Shown: piece by piece, positions 1-12,262 of the stretch
Position numbering within the stretch: the first letter of the stretch is position 1
Layout: each line of letters starts with the position of its first letter
Origin: Brachionus plicatilis
Taxonomy: Eukaryota; Rotifera; Eurotatoria; Ploima; Brachionidae
DNA: 64,000 nucleotides
Direction of reading: 5' to 3'
Assembly (NCBI GenBank): GCA_010279815.1
Contig: QEOQ01000444.1
Location: 186,001-250,000, forward strand
Made by a program: the position numbers and the translations under genes
The notes under the pieces: model-generated
The model's database searches: none
Seen by the model: the letters and a program-made list of their open reading frames with translations, nothing else
What the model was told of the DNA's origin: nothing

Positions 1-3000
1 TTTTTCTTTTTCGCTGTAGTTGTCGGTACAATTATGAAATTATCGTCATCGTGGTCACTTAATTCTTCAAGTTTAGGTCCATTAGATTCAATATTTTGAT
101 TTTTATAATATTTTCAATTTCGATTCCAATCATTTTTTGTTTAAATTCAAGAAAAATGAACATACAATTGAAAATTTATAATGCATCAGATAATTTAACA
201 GCAATAATATTTAATAGGAATAATAGGTAGAATAATTTTTAATATCAGTAATTTTAGTGATGCATTCAGAAATTTAGATGAAAAATAATAAATAGCCGCT
301 TTTTTTATTTGATTTAATATTCCTTTTTTAATATTAATGTAATTCTTTTGTCAAAAAGAAAAATTTAATAGTAAACTATTTTTATTGTAAACTTGTAACC
401 CTTAAATAATTAATTTTATGAATTTTGAATACTTAAATTTAAAAATATGCAATTTTACGTAATAATTATTTTAAAGCTAAATTAATCATTTTAGATAAAA
501 ACAGACACGATCTAGACAAAATTTAAATTTGAGTTTAATAAGTAAAGAAAGACTTAGTAAAAAAAAAAACTGATCATCCGATTTCATGATATGTATCAAT
601 TTTACTTATTTATTCTAAAAAATGATTTCTTTTCTAAAATCTTAAGAGAATTGTAGATAATAAATTTCAAAAAAAAACTTTCAAAACCTATCAGTTTGTA
701 GAAAATCAAAAAAAAATATTTTTCATTCAAACTAATATTTTTTTATTAAAAAGCTTTTTTTAACGATCTCGATTTAAAATGCGTTTTTACTGGAGGAAAA
801 GTTATAAAAAGGAAAAATCCTAGCAACTATTCCACCAAAAGGTATTCAGAAAAAATCCAAATATTGAGGAAGCAACAAAAAACCAGTTTCACCAAAAAGG
901 AAATTAATTGGTAACATTAAAAAGTCTTAGCCGTTCTAATTGGCACAAGTACTAATAATTGAAACAAAAAGTTTTATCTCTTCAAACAAAATTACAAAAA
1001 TCGATATTAAACCATTTTGTTGGCTTGATTATTGAAAAATGAGGAACAAATTTTCATGAGATAATTTATGAGTTTTCTATAAAATTAAAATAAATGAGTA
1101 AAACAAATCAAACTTTTGAACAAACAATTTTTGACTTTCAATTTTGATTGTATTAAATTTCGTAAACAAATATTAGATAAATACTTTTAATTTCTCTCGG
1201 GACTGACGCAGCCAAATGTAATAGTTTCAATTTAAAAAAAGGAAATAATACTTAGCTCAAGGGGAAATGGGGGATATACGAATTAAAAATCCATCATGAT
1301 AAGAAAAAACATTAATTTACAGTCCTAAAATGAAAAAGTCATTAAAAAATAAGTTTTATTTATTTAATTTAGTAAACCGGTTGGTTTTAAATAATTTTAG
1401 AACGATTTTTTTGTCTTTGGATCAAAATTTTTAGTGGTTTGGGAGTAAAATTCAAATTAGTAATCGAAAATTTTAATTAGAGATTTCAGTGAACGTTTAA
1501 TTCATAGTTTTCTTTTCATGGAATTTTTTTAAAGGGATAAAATATAGAAATATAATTCATAAAAATTTATCATTTTTTTTTAGAAAAAATATCTATCGTA
1601 ATTTTTCGGTGACAATAAATTAACAAAATATTTAAAATTTTCTTTTAATCTACAAAAAACGAAAATTATAATTGATATTTTTCTATTAAAGTTATTAAAT
1701 TAGTTTCAATGAAAAAAAAATCCATGAGTATGTTTCTATGAAATATTTTTCTACTAAAATTTATCCTAAGAGTTTTGTTAAATTTTATTAATTTTCAATG
1801 AATTTATACATCATTGAGATTTCAGGACTACTTTAAAAACTTGCTTTAAATTCAGATTAAATCTCTAGCTTATTTTGAAAAGAATTATTTTTCATCAATT
1901 TATTATCTAAAAGTTTAAAATTACTATCCATTTTTCGTATTACAATTTCCCAATTCTTTTCAAACTCAAAATCAACTTTTAAGATTCAAATATAAAAGTA
2001 AAAATTATAATTTAAATTAGATACGACTTTGACTTAATATTCTTTTTTAAGAGTCATAAAATCAATTTCTGACTTTTGACTTACTCTGAGCAAAATCATT
2101 TTGGTCTTCAAAGTATGAAACTGTGATTCTAAACGAGTGAAAAATTTTTAAATTTTTTAGTTTTTTTGTCAAATTTTAAATCATTTTTTCTACTTAAAAA
2201 CAAGACGAATTTTTTATTTGTTGTTTGTAGAACACGGGGCGAAGTCCTGGTTTAGGGATTCGGGAATGTTGTAGATAAGAGAATTAAAAGTAAAATTAAG
2301 CAAAAGAACGGTAAGGAATGTTAAAATTTTTTGAAATTTTTCATAATAAAATTAATTAGATTCAAAAAATAAAAACAATATTATTAGTCGTAAAATTACT
2401 TGATTTAGCCCATTCTGCACCTTTAATAAAAGCACTGTAAAAAGAAAGTTTAAAATAAAAATCAAGAAATGTAAATCAAAACATTTCATTTTATGTCATC
2501 GTTAAGTATTAAATAATTCAAAATGAGTTTATTTAAAATTTTATAACTTTCTAACTTTTATTAAATTTAACTAAGTAAGCTTAATAGACAGATTCGAAAG
2601 CAAAAAATAATTTAATTTATTTTTTTTAAATCTAGGTAATTGACATTTAAAATAACAATTATTTGATGAAATTATTCATTCTTTTTTATTTAAGTTAAAA
2701 TATAAATTTTAGATCTGGTTTAAATTAGATTAAAAAAAATTTCAAAATAATAATAATTTTAATTAAGTGTAATTTTGAAATTCTAAAAAAGCAACGGATT
2801 AATTGTCCTTTGAAAATTTTGTGGTAAAATTTAATTACAAACAAATATTTACTATTAAATGTACGTACCTCAAAAAGCTAGCTAGTTTTGAATTCCAAAA
2901 TGAAAATTGATTAACCAATTTATAAAAAATGTTTCTCAAAATTAGATTTTAATTTAATTATTAATATGTAAGTATTAATTGATCAGTTTTTTACTATTTT

Positions 3001-3119
3001 GATCAGTGCCACGGTTTAAAATTTAATGATCCGTAGAATATTTAATTTAAATATTAAAAGTAAAATATATTAAATTTTAAAGTTTATTTTAATAACAAAT
3101 AAACGATTTAAAAAAAAAT
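1..3119. other. AT-rich stretch without recognisable gene
   Basis: Very AT-rich DNA with only short, low-complexity open frames. I saw no splice-bounded coding exon, RNA gene or clear transposon end here. A small GC-richer island around 2225-2275 has no open frame that I can connect to a protein family. Confidence 0.6.
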
Positions 3120-3509
3120 TTAATTTCTCAATAAAGCTTTTGTTGCCTTTTTTGGCCAAACTGTTTTATGTTTTTGGCCTATCGGTACATCTTTTGCTGC
3201 TGATAGTGGTCTGATATAATTTAACCTGATTGCAAGAGCGAATAAATGTTTGAAAATAAACTGCTCTCAAAAATGCTGGACAAGTGCATTTACATTTTTT
3301 TTAATTGAAAGCCATATTCATTCATTTTCATTTGGTAGAGTCAAAAATCAAATTATTTTCATTTATTTGTTTACTGTAAACAAAAATTATTTAATAATCA
3401 AGAGTGTAAAAGCTCTCTTTTTAAATTGACTAAAAGTGCTCCAACGCATTTCTTTAACAAGGATAATTTCTTCTTCACTTGCCTTTGATTGTAGATTGAA
3501 ACTTGGCAT
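3120..3509 (-). pseudogene. Decayed MULE/SWIM-type transposase C-terminus
   Basis: Two minus-strand open pieces. The first (3509-3387) begins with Met and contains EEEIILVKEMRWSTFSQFKK, typical of the segment before a SWIM zinc finger in transposon-encoded proteins. The second (3288-3120) starts with Cys-Thr-Cys-Pro (CTCPAFLR), then after a one-base frame change reads KHLFALAIRLNYIRP and ends in WPKKATKALLRN and a stop. This matches the SWIM pattern CxC...CxH followed by a basic Lys/Pro tail, but the third Cys is replaced (FKH instead of CKH) and the two halves are in different frames. Family assignment rests on the SWIM spacing and tail; MULE is the most likely source. It is non-functional as it stands. 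Confidence 0.5.
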
Positions 3510-4228
3510 TAAATTATTAAAAAAAAAAATTTTTAATCAGAGAATCGTCAAACACTTATTTTTGTCTAATTTTTTAAATTTTCTTTATTTAAATTTTTAT
3601 TTAACCTTATTTTATTTTTTAATTTTAAATAATTATTAAATTGTAAAGATGTAATTTCAAGATTAAAAATAGGAAAAAGGAAAATTTTAATAAATTTTAA
3701 CCTTGAAGTTATTTTTAGAAAAGTTAATGAGAAAAACTCTTATAACATTGTAATTCTCATATATATTAATTGTATTTTTGAATAATAAAATAACTAATAA
3801 ACCTAAATAAAATCTTAGAAAGAAAATTATATGTTAATTTACTTTCCGGATTAAGATATTGAAAAGTATCTTTTAGTTGAATTTTAGAGGTGATTGAAAA
3901 GTCATCTATCAGGTTACTGAAAAGTAACTTATTATTAAAAAATCCTATTGCTTCGTTCTTTAAGGCCCTAGGGACTAGGCGAAAGACTTGGTCATAAGCT
4001 GACCAACTCAAGCACAGAGTAGTCTAGTTTTTCCGTATATTGAAAATTATACAAAAAAGGCATTGAGAAGTGCCATAGGGACCCTCTTTCGATCGTATAT
4101 CAGTCAAGCAAATCAATAATCGAAGATCGATCAAAAACCACTCAACCGTGATGGATCAGAAACTCACGCGAAGCATTACAAAATTTATACTTTATTGACA
4201 AAAATATCTTTTAATTTCAAAACACTTA

Positions 4229-4666
4229 CAGCGGTGATTTGATAACAGTATTTTACGAAAAATTACGTAAAATACTGTTATCGAAAATTTAAGAAAGTTT
4301 TTTTTTTCATAAATTGGTTAGAAAAATAGTTATTTTTAAATTTTATTTATTTAATTATTTATTTATTTTATTTATTTATTTAAAAATAACTATTTTTTAT
4401 GAAAAAAAAAACTGTCTCAAATATTCGATTTTTGGAAAAAAAAGACATTTTTTCAGAAAATTTTGAATTTTGAATTGGCCGTTTTGAATTTTTAAAAATT
4501 TTGCCAAAATTATCTCAAAATTCTGAAAATTGACGTAATTTTTCGTAAAATACCTCTTTTTCACTTTTCGGATTTTACGTTAATTTACGTAAAATGTGGT
4601 AAAATTTGGTTAATTTACGGTATTTTACGTAATTTTCCGTAAAATACTGTTATCAAATCACCACTG
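4229..4666. mobile_element. Mariner-type foldback MITE (CAGYGGTGATTTGATAACAG family)
   Basis: The ends are inverted copies: CAGCGGTGATTTGATAACAG at the left and its complement at the right (CTGTTATCAAATCACCACTG). Each end is bordered by TA, the target duplication of Tc1/mariner elements. The interior is mostly palindromic, rich in TTTTACGTAAAA motifs, with a TTTA-repeat loop near 4340-4385. There is no transposase, so it is non-autonomous. A longer relative lies at 25718-26283. Confidence 0.75.
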
Positions 4667-5099
4667 TAATTAAGAATTTAAAACAAAAATCAATGTTTTT
4701 ATTAATTTTAATTACAATCATTATATTTAAAACAATCTAGAAAGAAATTATTTTATCTAAATAATCTCAAATATTTTTTTTTAATTTTTTTAAAAAATTT
4801 TAATCTCAAATTTTAGCTACCTTTTTAGATCTTGTTTGGTGATTTTCGTTTTTATTTATAAGTTTACTTCCAAAGATGTTGATCTGATTTTTTTCTTGCT
4901 GCCTTCAACATATTTTTATTTAACTATTGCAAAACTCTACTAATCCAGATACATAGATCATTATTGCTTTAGAATCAATTCCAACTTGTTATAATCAATT
5001 AGAATTAGAAAATTAAATACAACCCTTGGGGAAGAGAATTCAAACAATCAAATATATGTTTTTTTTAATTAGATAAATAGACTCACAGAATCAGATTAA

Positions 5100-5126
5100 A
5101 TGCAAAAACATGGTTCGATTAGATAA
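5100..5126 (+). promoter_or_regulatory. Possible uORF overlapping the P2X start
   Basis: An ATG ten bases before the P2X start opens an eight-codon frame ending in TAA at 5124-5126, inside the P2X coding sequence in another frame. If the mRNA leader includes it, it could lower initiation at 5110. The transcript start is unknown, so this is only a possibility. Confidence 0.25.
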
Positions 5127-8100
5127 ATTCAAAAGTGGCTTTTTGGGATTTTTTGTTTATTCGACAGTTAGATCTGCGACCATCAAGTCCCATCGAGTCG
5201 GAATCGCCTACAGACTGGCTCAGTTCATTCTTCTTATTTACATAATTGGATGGGAGCTCATTTACAAAAAAGGATATCAGGCATTCGACACTGTGTCTAG
5301 TTCAGTGACCACAAAAGTCAAGGGACAAGGATTTGTGCCCATGAACTCATCGATCAACAGATCAATGGACAAGAATGATCCATTTTATTACCAAAAGTTG
5401 TTCTCGTTTGACCAGAACAAAACTTATAGGCTTTTAGACACTGCCGATTATGTTGTTCCGCCAAACGAGTACAATAGTATTTTTATAATGAGCAATTTTA
5501 TCGAGACCACACAGTCCCAGGGCCGATGTGATGAAGTAAGTGCATGTTTTTTTTGTATGTAAAGGTAGAGTGAAGGTGATTTATTTTCTAGGAAGTAACT
5601 AAACCAAAAGCAAAATGTTTAACAGATGAAGATTGTTTAGATCTCGGTGATGCAACAAACAGCTGGAATGGTAATTAATACTCTTGAGTTTTGAATGATA
5701 TTAGCTCAAAGTTTGTTTTAGGAATTCCAACTGGGCGATGCATTAATTCTTCAACAACTCCCGGTGTAAATGTTTGTGAAGTAATTAGTGATTTTAACTT
5801 ATAATTATTTTATTAATACTTGTTTTATATAATTATTCAGACTTGTTTACAAGTCACAAGTCTTATAGTGGTGTTACGATATCTGTATTTTACTATTTTT
5901 TACTATATTTTACGTAAAATATAGTAAAAAATAGTAAAAACCAAAATGTCCAAAAAAACCGAAATTTTGACATTTTTTAAGAATTTTCTGTTTTTTTTTT
6001 TAGTTAATAAATTTACTAAATTTTACTTTGGCAATTTTACGTAAATTTACGATATTTTACGTAAAATATAGTAAAAAATAGTAAAATACAGATATCGTAA
6101 CACCACTGTAAGTCAAGTAAAGTCAATAACTTAAAATTTTTTATTTTTTTTCAAAAGTTAGAATTTAAATTTTGAACTTATAAATTAAAGTCAAGTAACA
6201 ACTTTGACTTAAATTTTTGTGACTTAAACTTTAAACTGTCATTTATAAACAAGTCTGTAATTATTTTAATTTAACTTCTAAATTATTTTCAAATAATTGT
6301 AATTTAAATTTTGGGAAAAAATTAGAATTTAAAAGCTACCTTAATTGCAATTTTGTTAAAATTTATTCTATTTTTTCAAATTTAAAAAATTCCATTCTGA
6401 GTTTTATCAGGGCTCTGTATCATGTTAGCTATGCTTAAAATAAAATATTCAAATTAACCTGTACAAAATAGCTAGCTCTTTTTTTTACTAATTAGCAAGA
6501 TTAAAATAGCAAAATTAAGTAATAAAAAAAAAGCATGTTTAAAACCGCTTATTAAGCGTCAATTTTTATTTTCACCTCAAAAATGATTCACGAGTTTTTC
6601 AAGTCAATTCAAATTTTTCTAAGAAATGATGTCGTGTCAAAAATCAACTTTTAGTATTTTTTTTTAATTGAATAATATAAATATTTATTTTTGATTAGAT
6701 TAGATTTAGTGGAGGTAAGGATATTTGAATTTTTTTATATGTAAAAAAATATCATTTAAACATTAAAATAGAGTTTTATAAAATATTTATTTTGAATAAA
6801 ATTAGAAAAAGCTGATCAATTGCTTAATTGTTGTTTTTCTTCTGAATAAGAATGTTACTTAAAACTTGGAAATTTTAGAAATTAAATTAATTATGGTCTC
6901 AAAATTAAAAAGCTTAAATCTTTAATTAAGATAAAAGCGTGGTGCCCAACAGAGCATGAAGACTCAAGAAACGAAGACCATTTGATTAGAAATGTCTTAA
7001 ACTATACAATTTTTATCAAAAACGACGTTGAATTCAAAAAATTTAATAAAAAACAGTGAGTAGACTTTTACTTTTTAATTTGAAAATTTTAAAACTATTT
7101 TTACAAGGAGAAATATCCTTCCGTTTATAACAAATAAGTATATATCAAGGTGTAATTATCATAAAACAATTGGTAATATTTTTTAATTTTTCTTTAGGAA
7201 TAAAAATAGAAAGACAATTTCATTTTTTGTGAATTTTAGATTTTAGAACTGGTAACAATATAAATTCTTGATTTTTTAGATTTATTTAAATTAAAACTAC
7301 CCTGCGTTGCAATATCCTACCATAATATATATTATAATTCTTACTAGATAAAAACAAAGACAAAACAAGTTATCATTAATTTTAAAAAATTTAATTTGAA
7401 AAAATCAAGTTAAATAAAAAATCTATCTTTTGAATTAGTTTATTTCATATATTTTCAAGTAACTAAAATAGCTTGTTTAAAAAAAAACTCTTGAAGCTGT
7501 TTTCAAGCACTAATTTCACATAAATTTAAGAGATTATGATTTAATTGAAATAAAAATCATTAACCTAAAACATTTTTTTAGAATTATACCATTTATCATG
7601 ATTTATACTGAAACAGAAATTGTCTAAATAAAATTTGAAATTACTATTGTATTATTCATAAATTAAACTAAAAAAATACAAAAGATGTTAAATAATTAAT
7701 TATTTTTATTAACACTAGAACGCAATATTAGACTTTTAGATACAGATTTTAAATTGAATTAAAACCAGGGAGGGGATTTAAGTTCAATTAAGCAGGTTTT
7801 TAAACTATTTTTTTGTCGAAAAAATTTTAATTTAAATTAAAAAGTAAAAATAATTAAAGACCATTTATAGACCTTTTTTTAATAACAAAAGTTGGAGAAA
7901 TTATATTTAATTTATTTCTTTATTAAATGATATTATTAAATCTATAATCTATTGGCTTAATAGTTTAAACAAACCAAACAAGCTTCGACGAGTCATAATA
8001 AATCTTTTTCAATTTTTAATCTCTTTAAATTTAATTTTTTTCAGCAAAAAAATGTAAATTTTTCAAAATTATAAAAAATTTATTTCAAATTAGCTGAAAA

Positions 8101-8217
8101 AAAATATTTAGCTGATGAAAAGAAATACTTCTCATCCGACCGCAGTCCGTGTTTTAGTAAAAAAAAAGGTGGTTCGTGTTTTAGCATTAGCCTTTTAAAT
8201 TCAGTTTTAAATAAATC

Positions 8218-8252
<35 letters not shown>

Positions 8253-10899
8253 TGCAACAGGAAACGAAGTTTCCTGCGGAGAATGATAACAAAAGATACC
8301 ACTCTATGGCAGATGTGTTATAATTTCATTTATTATGCTTCTTAAATTTATATAAAAATAAAATTTAATCCTTTAAATTTCTTTAAAACGAGTCATGACT
8401 CGTTTTGTTGCCTCTATTACTAAGAAATTTTGTGGCTTCTAATGCTAAGGTTCTTAAAGATGTCATCTAAACTATGGTAAAACTTTTGATTGTAGGCCTG
8501 GATAGACAATTATGTAAAACCATTTAAAAATCGGCTCCAAACCAGTTTTCTTATTAATTTTTGTCTCTTATTTTTCATTTGAATTTTTAAGTAAATATAA
8601 AGAAAATCAATATTAATTTTTTTTAAATGACAAAAAAAAATTATAAATCCTATTAAATTAACTTATTAAACTTGTAAATTAAAAATTCAAGTTAAATTAA
8701 TAAAAAATTTTTGTTTCAATTTTTAACAGAAAATTCAGATATTGGCAAATTGAAGTTTAAGATCAAATTTTAAGATCTAAACGATTATTTAAAATTTAAA
8801 AACTTAATTTATCTAAACTAATGACTTTGATAATTTAAAAAAACTGATACTAAACATTACTAAACATGTTATGTCTAATAATTGCTCATTATCAAATTTA
8901 CATAAAAATGATTGTCAAGTAATTTCTTAGGGAAAAAAATTATTTTTTCTCTATTATTATAAAAAAAATTTTATTTTATATTTTGATCCTTTGATTCTGA
9001 TCTCAAACTTCAATTTGCCAAAAAATGCAAATAAAAAATAAACAATATTGACACTTTTAGAACTTAAGAAATGTTCAATCATTTAAATTTAATAATTTTT
9101 TACTGATATAAAGAGGGAAAATTGAAGTTTCAGATCAAATTTTAGACCAAAAGGATCATTTAAAATTTTAAAGCTTAAATAATCTAATGATTTTAATAAT
9201 TTTAATTAAATAAATACTAAACATTACTAGACATATTATGCCTAATAATGTTCATCATCAAATTAACATCAAAATGATTGATCTCTAATTTATTTAACAA
9301 AAACAATCAATAAATTAAATAATTCAGGTCAAGTTAATTCACAAAGTTAAATTTAAAACCTTAATATCCATTCATTCAAACTTAAATAATTTTATTTTTC
9401 TATTTCAATAAATTTTAAATTTCAAAACCGTTAATTTTTTTGCCTTTAAAAGTAAATTTTCATTCAAATCAATTAAAATATTTAAACCTGCTTAAGTTCA
9501 ATAAAAAGGGACATTTTAAAATTTTAAATATGAAAACAAACTTGACATGACATGTCAAGTAATTGCTTTTGAAAAAATTTATTTTTTCTCTATTATTAAA
9601 AAAATATTACAATTTATATTTTGATCTTTTGATCTTGCTCTCAAACTTCAATTTGCCATAAAAAGGCATTTTTTATTCATTACATTTCAAACCAAGATTT
9701 TTGATATTTATTTTACAAATATCATTCATTATCAAATCAATCTACCAGGCCTATTCGTTTAGGTTTCATACTTCTCAGGCAATAATTAATATTTTTTCTT
9801 TCTCTTAAATTTTTTTTACATTATTTTAAATAACATCTTGAAGTTTAGGATCAAAAAAATCAGATCAAAAAGTAATTTTTTTATAATTTTTGAATGGTAT
9901 TTGATTAAATCTCTCTGCAAAATGCTAAATAATGCAAAAAAATGCTGAATATTTGAAAAGGCTCTGCAAAAACTCTGCAATTTTGCAGGAAAATACATAT
10001 CATTAAAAAGTATTTAATTCAACTGCGCAATTTAATTGCAGAGTTTTTTTCAGAGCCTTTTCAAATTTAAATCTTAACTTCAAGATGCCATTTTAAATAA
10101 ATTTTCCAGTAGAATTTATTTGAATATTTGCTAATTCGTCAAATAAGTGAGACAACATTAAAAAAAATTATTTAAAAACAAAAAATTATTTCAAAAAAAA
10201 AGTTTTTGTAATTTTTATCTAAATTTTAAAAAGTTTTATCGTTTTATATATTCTTCTTTGAATATAAATTTTCCATATGAAATTGTCTTAAAGGATAAAT
10301 CATGGCCAAAAAATGTTAATGCTACTTTATTTAGATCCATACTGTCCAGTATTTCAAGTTGACTATATAATGACATTAGCTGAGCCAGAGGATGAACAAA
10401 AATATCGAATGCTTTACAAAGTACTTAATCTATATACTTACTTAGCGATGGTCAAGCACCTTTTTTATTTTTTTAGGGTGGAGTCATAGTGGTGGAAATA
10501 ATATGGAACTGTGATTTCGATTTTTCGGACAAGTGCCTTCCACGATTTGAATTTAGAAGATTTGATGCCAAAGAGACAAAAACTGCCACTGGGTTTAACT
10601 TCAGATTCGCAAACAGATTTCGGGTTGATGGGGCCGACTACCGAACACTTTACAAGGCTTATGGTCTCAGATTTATAATAAATGTGTCGGGAACAGCAGG
10701 AAAATTCAATATAGTACCTTTGATGATGACTATTGGAGCTGGTCTGGGTCTTATGAGCATCAGTGTTATTGTAGCCGATTGTGTGATGCTCCATTGCACA
10801 AAAAATAAAACCCTTTACCAAAAAATTAAGGAAGGAGAGCTAAAAAAAGACCTTATTGGTGGCACAACAACAACTACGACTCTTTATAATGATGGTTAG
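5110..10899 (+). CDS. P2X: P2X ATP-gated cation channel, copy 1 (7 coding exons)
   Basis: Trimeric ATP-gated cation channel subunit of the plasma membrane, 420 aa. Coding exons by GT-AG borders and phase: 5110-5535, 5592-5670, 5722-5780, 6931-7055, 7108-7172, 10335-10420, 10477-10899. The sum is 1263 nt, in frame to a TAG. The N-terminus has the conserved YxTxR (Y17-R21). TM1 is about 34-51, TKVKG carries K69 and K71, and all ten ectodomain cysteines are present. NYTIFIKN, NFR (321-323) and K340 complete the ATP site. TM2 is about 358-382, followed by the YxxxK trafficking motif (394-398). Every key residue I looked for is present, so it looks functional. Intron 3 carries nested MITEs and intron 5 (3.2 kb) carries several repeats. 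Exon borders are inferred by eye, but phase closure and alignment with the paralogue at 27843 support them strongly. Confidence 0.93.
5838..6257. mobile_element. hAT-type MITE in P2X intron 3
   Basis: The ends are CAGACTTGTTTA and TAAACAAGTCTG. They are flanked by a perfect 8-bp target duplication, TAATTATT, at 5830-5837 and 6258-6265, as expected for hAT transposition. No coding sequence. A mariner-type MITE sits inside it (5866-6108), so this one inserted first. Confidence 0.75.
5866..6108. mobile_element. Mariner-type MITE nested in the hAT MITE
   Basis: A 243-bp near-perfect palindrome with ends YAGTGGTGTTACGATATCTG and complement, bordered by TA at 5864-5865 and 6109-6110. The arms contain TTTTACGTAAAA-like runs, as in the 4229-4666 element, but the subterminal sequence differs, so it is a sister family. 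Confidence 0.75.
8080..8330 (-). repeat. LINE 3' end with (TAA)n tail, plus partial MITE
   Basis: Read on the minus strand, a segment ending in CTCCGCAGGAAACTTCG... runs into a (TAA)n microsatellite at 8221-8251. The same kind of 3' end (ACATCTGNCATAG ... CTCCGCGGAG ... (TAA)n) occurs after the LINE at 61183-62660, so this is probably a 5'-truncated copy. Next to it (about 8135-8192) are two copies of the GTCCGTGTTTTAG motif also found at 57479-57620. Confidence 0.45.
8744..9019. mobile_element. MITE, GGCAAATTGAAG family, short copy
   Basis: Inverted ends GGCAAATTGAAGTTTAAGAT and the complement ending CTTCAATTTGCC. Non-coding, about 276 bp. No clear target duplication is left. Related copies are at 9116-9657, 21535-21802 and, split in two, at 53006-53125 and 60133-60435. 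Confidence 0.6.
9116..9657. mobile_element. MITE, GGCAAATTGAAG family, long copy
   Basis: A longer member of the family at 8744, with ends GGAAAATTGAAGTTTCAGAT and CTTCAATTTGCC. An imperfect 8-bp duplication, ATAAAGAG/ATAAAAAG, flanks it. This is the fullest copy in the window and serves as the reference for the split copy at 53.0/60.1 kb. Confidence 0.55.
9832..10089. mobile_element. MITE with CATCTTGAAG ends
   Basis: Inverted ends (AACATCTTGAAGTTTAGGAT; complement ends CTTCAAGATGCC) flanked by a 9-bp direct repeat, ATTTTAAAT, at 9823-9831 and 10090-10098. The interior has further inverted pieces built of CTCTGCAAAA motifs. Probably related to the GGCAAATTGAAG family. Confidence 0.55.
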
Positions 10900-10944
10900 C
10901 AACAGAAAAATGATGATTTAAAATTTGTATCATTTTTACTCTTT

Positions 10945-10950
10945 AATAAA
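10945..10950 (+). promoter_or_regulatory. Poly(A) signal of P2X copy 1
   Basis: AATAAA about 46 bases after the stop codon of the P2X gene ending at 10899, a normal distance for a short 3' UTR. Confidence 0.5.
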
Positions 10951-11865
10951 AATTGTTGTATATTTTATTATTTTTTCAAGTCCAAAAAATTAAGGAAGAT
11001 AAAAACGTTCATGAATAGATGTCAAAAAAATATTTCAAAAAATAAATTATTAATTATGTTTAAATTAATAAAACGCACAAAATTTGAATATTCATCATTT
11101 TTGTGATACCTTTACTTTGAAGAAATTTCATAAACAAAAAATTTTTCAAATTATTCTTACGATGATAAATTGTCAAAAAAAAATTTTTTTTAATTTCTTT
11201 CAAAATTTTTCAATTTAAAACGCATATTGATTACTTTTCTGCAAATTAATTACAGTTAGATAACTTTAAGCTACGCAATTCACTCAATTTTTTTTCTTCC
11301 TATTTTTATTGTGTCAAAAAATAAGCTATAAATTAATATTTTAATGGATATTTTATTGAATATTTTTAATGGAATGTCAAATTTTCGATAATTATATCCA
11401 ATTAAAAAAGGAAGTAAATTTTTAATATCATATTTAGAAGAATTTAAAAGAATTTGAAAAAAAAAACAAAAGAAAAATTCTATTATTCTAATTTTTTTTA
11501 TGGAATTTCAGAATTTATACGAGAATTGATCATAACTTAAACCTGAACCAAATCTTCTTTTTGAGGCTCGTTTTCTTCCAGATTATCACCAAGACTGATT
11601 AAAACGACCTATTTTCTTTAATAAAAATTTTAATTAAGAAACATTCTTATTAAAATTCAAAGATATCTTTTTTTTTTTTTTAAATAGAAATAAAATATTT
11701 AAAATATTTATTTACAATTTTTATTATGATTTTATAAAAAGAAAAAATACTTTTTAAGTTTAATTCTTATTAATTTTTTAATATTCTCAAAAAAATATTG
11801 AAATTTTAATTCAAATTAATTTTTTGCTAATTTTCTCAAGGTTTATTTTTAAATACCACTAGGAT
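10951..11865. other. Intergenic, nothing recognised
   Basis: AT-rich DNA downstream of the first P2X gene. No coding exon or transposon terminus that I can support. Confidence 0.5.
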
Positions 11866-12262
11866 CGGCATTATGAATTTTGGTACAAAAATCAAAAATA
11901 AAATATTAAAAGTGCCAAAGCTTAAGTTCTGAAGGACCAAAACATGTTATGTAAATTGTAGCAACTGATACATCATTTGTCCCACCAGTATACAAATTCT
12001 GCAAAATTCTGCAAAATTCAGAACACTGTGAATTTTAGTACAAAAAACAAAATTTAAAAAACGCCAGAACTTTAATCTGGACCGACTAAAACATGTTCTG
12101 TAAATTGTAGCAAGTGATACATCCTTTGTACCACCACTTAAAGTTGAATTGGATTTTTAATATAATTTAATATCCAAAATTTACTAATTTCTGAGTTTTG
12201 CAGATTTATTGCATATTTTTGCAGAATTTGTATACTGGTGGTATAAAGGATGTATCAGTTTG
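11866..12262. repeat. Foldback repeat with internal direct duplication
   Basis: CTGATACATCATTTGTCCCA at about 11967 is matched in inverse by the sequence ending GGATGTATCAG near 12256, with TCTGCAAAATTCTGCAAA motifs inside. A segment of about 110 bp (ACAAAAATCAAAA ... AACATGTTATGTAAATTGTA, from about 11880) recurs in direct orientation from about 12030. This looks like a nested or partly duplicated MITE. The internal motifs resemble those of the elements at 29117-29496 and 55090-55435. Confidence 0.5.

Noticed and set aside
3766..4011. 81-codon minus-strand frame
   Set aside because: No recognisable motif and no splice context; composition is like the AT-rich surroundings.
10465..10821. 118-codon minus-strand frame
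   Set aside because: It is antisense to the last exon of the first P2X gene, whose protein is clearly conserved.
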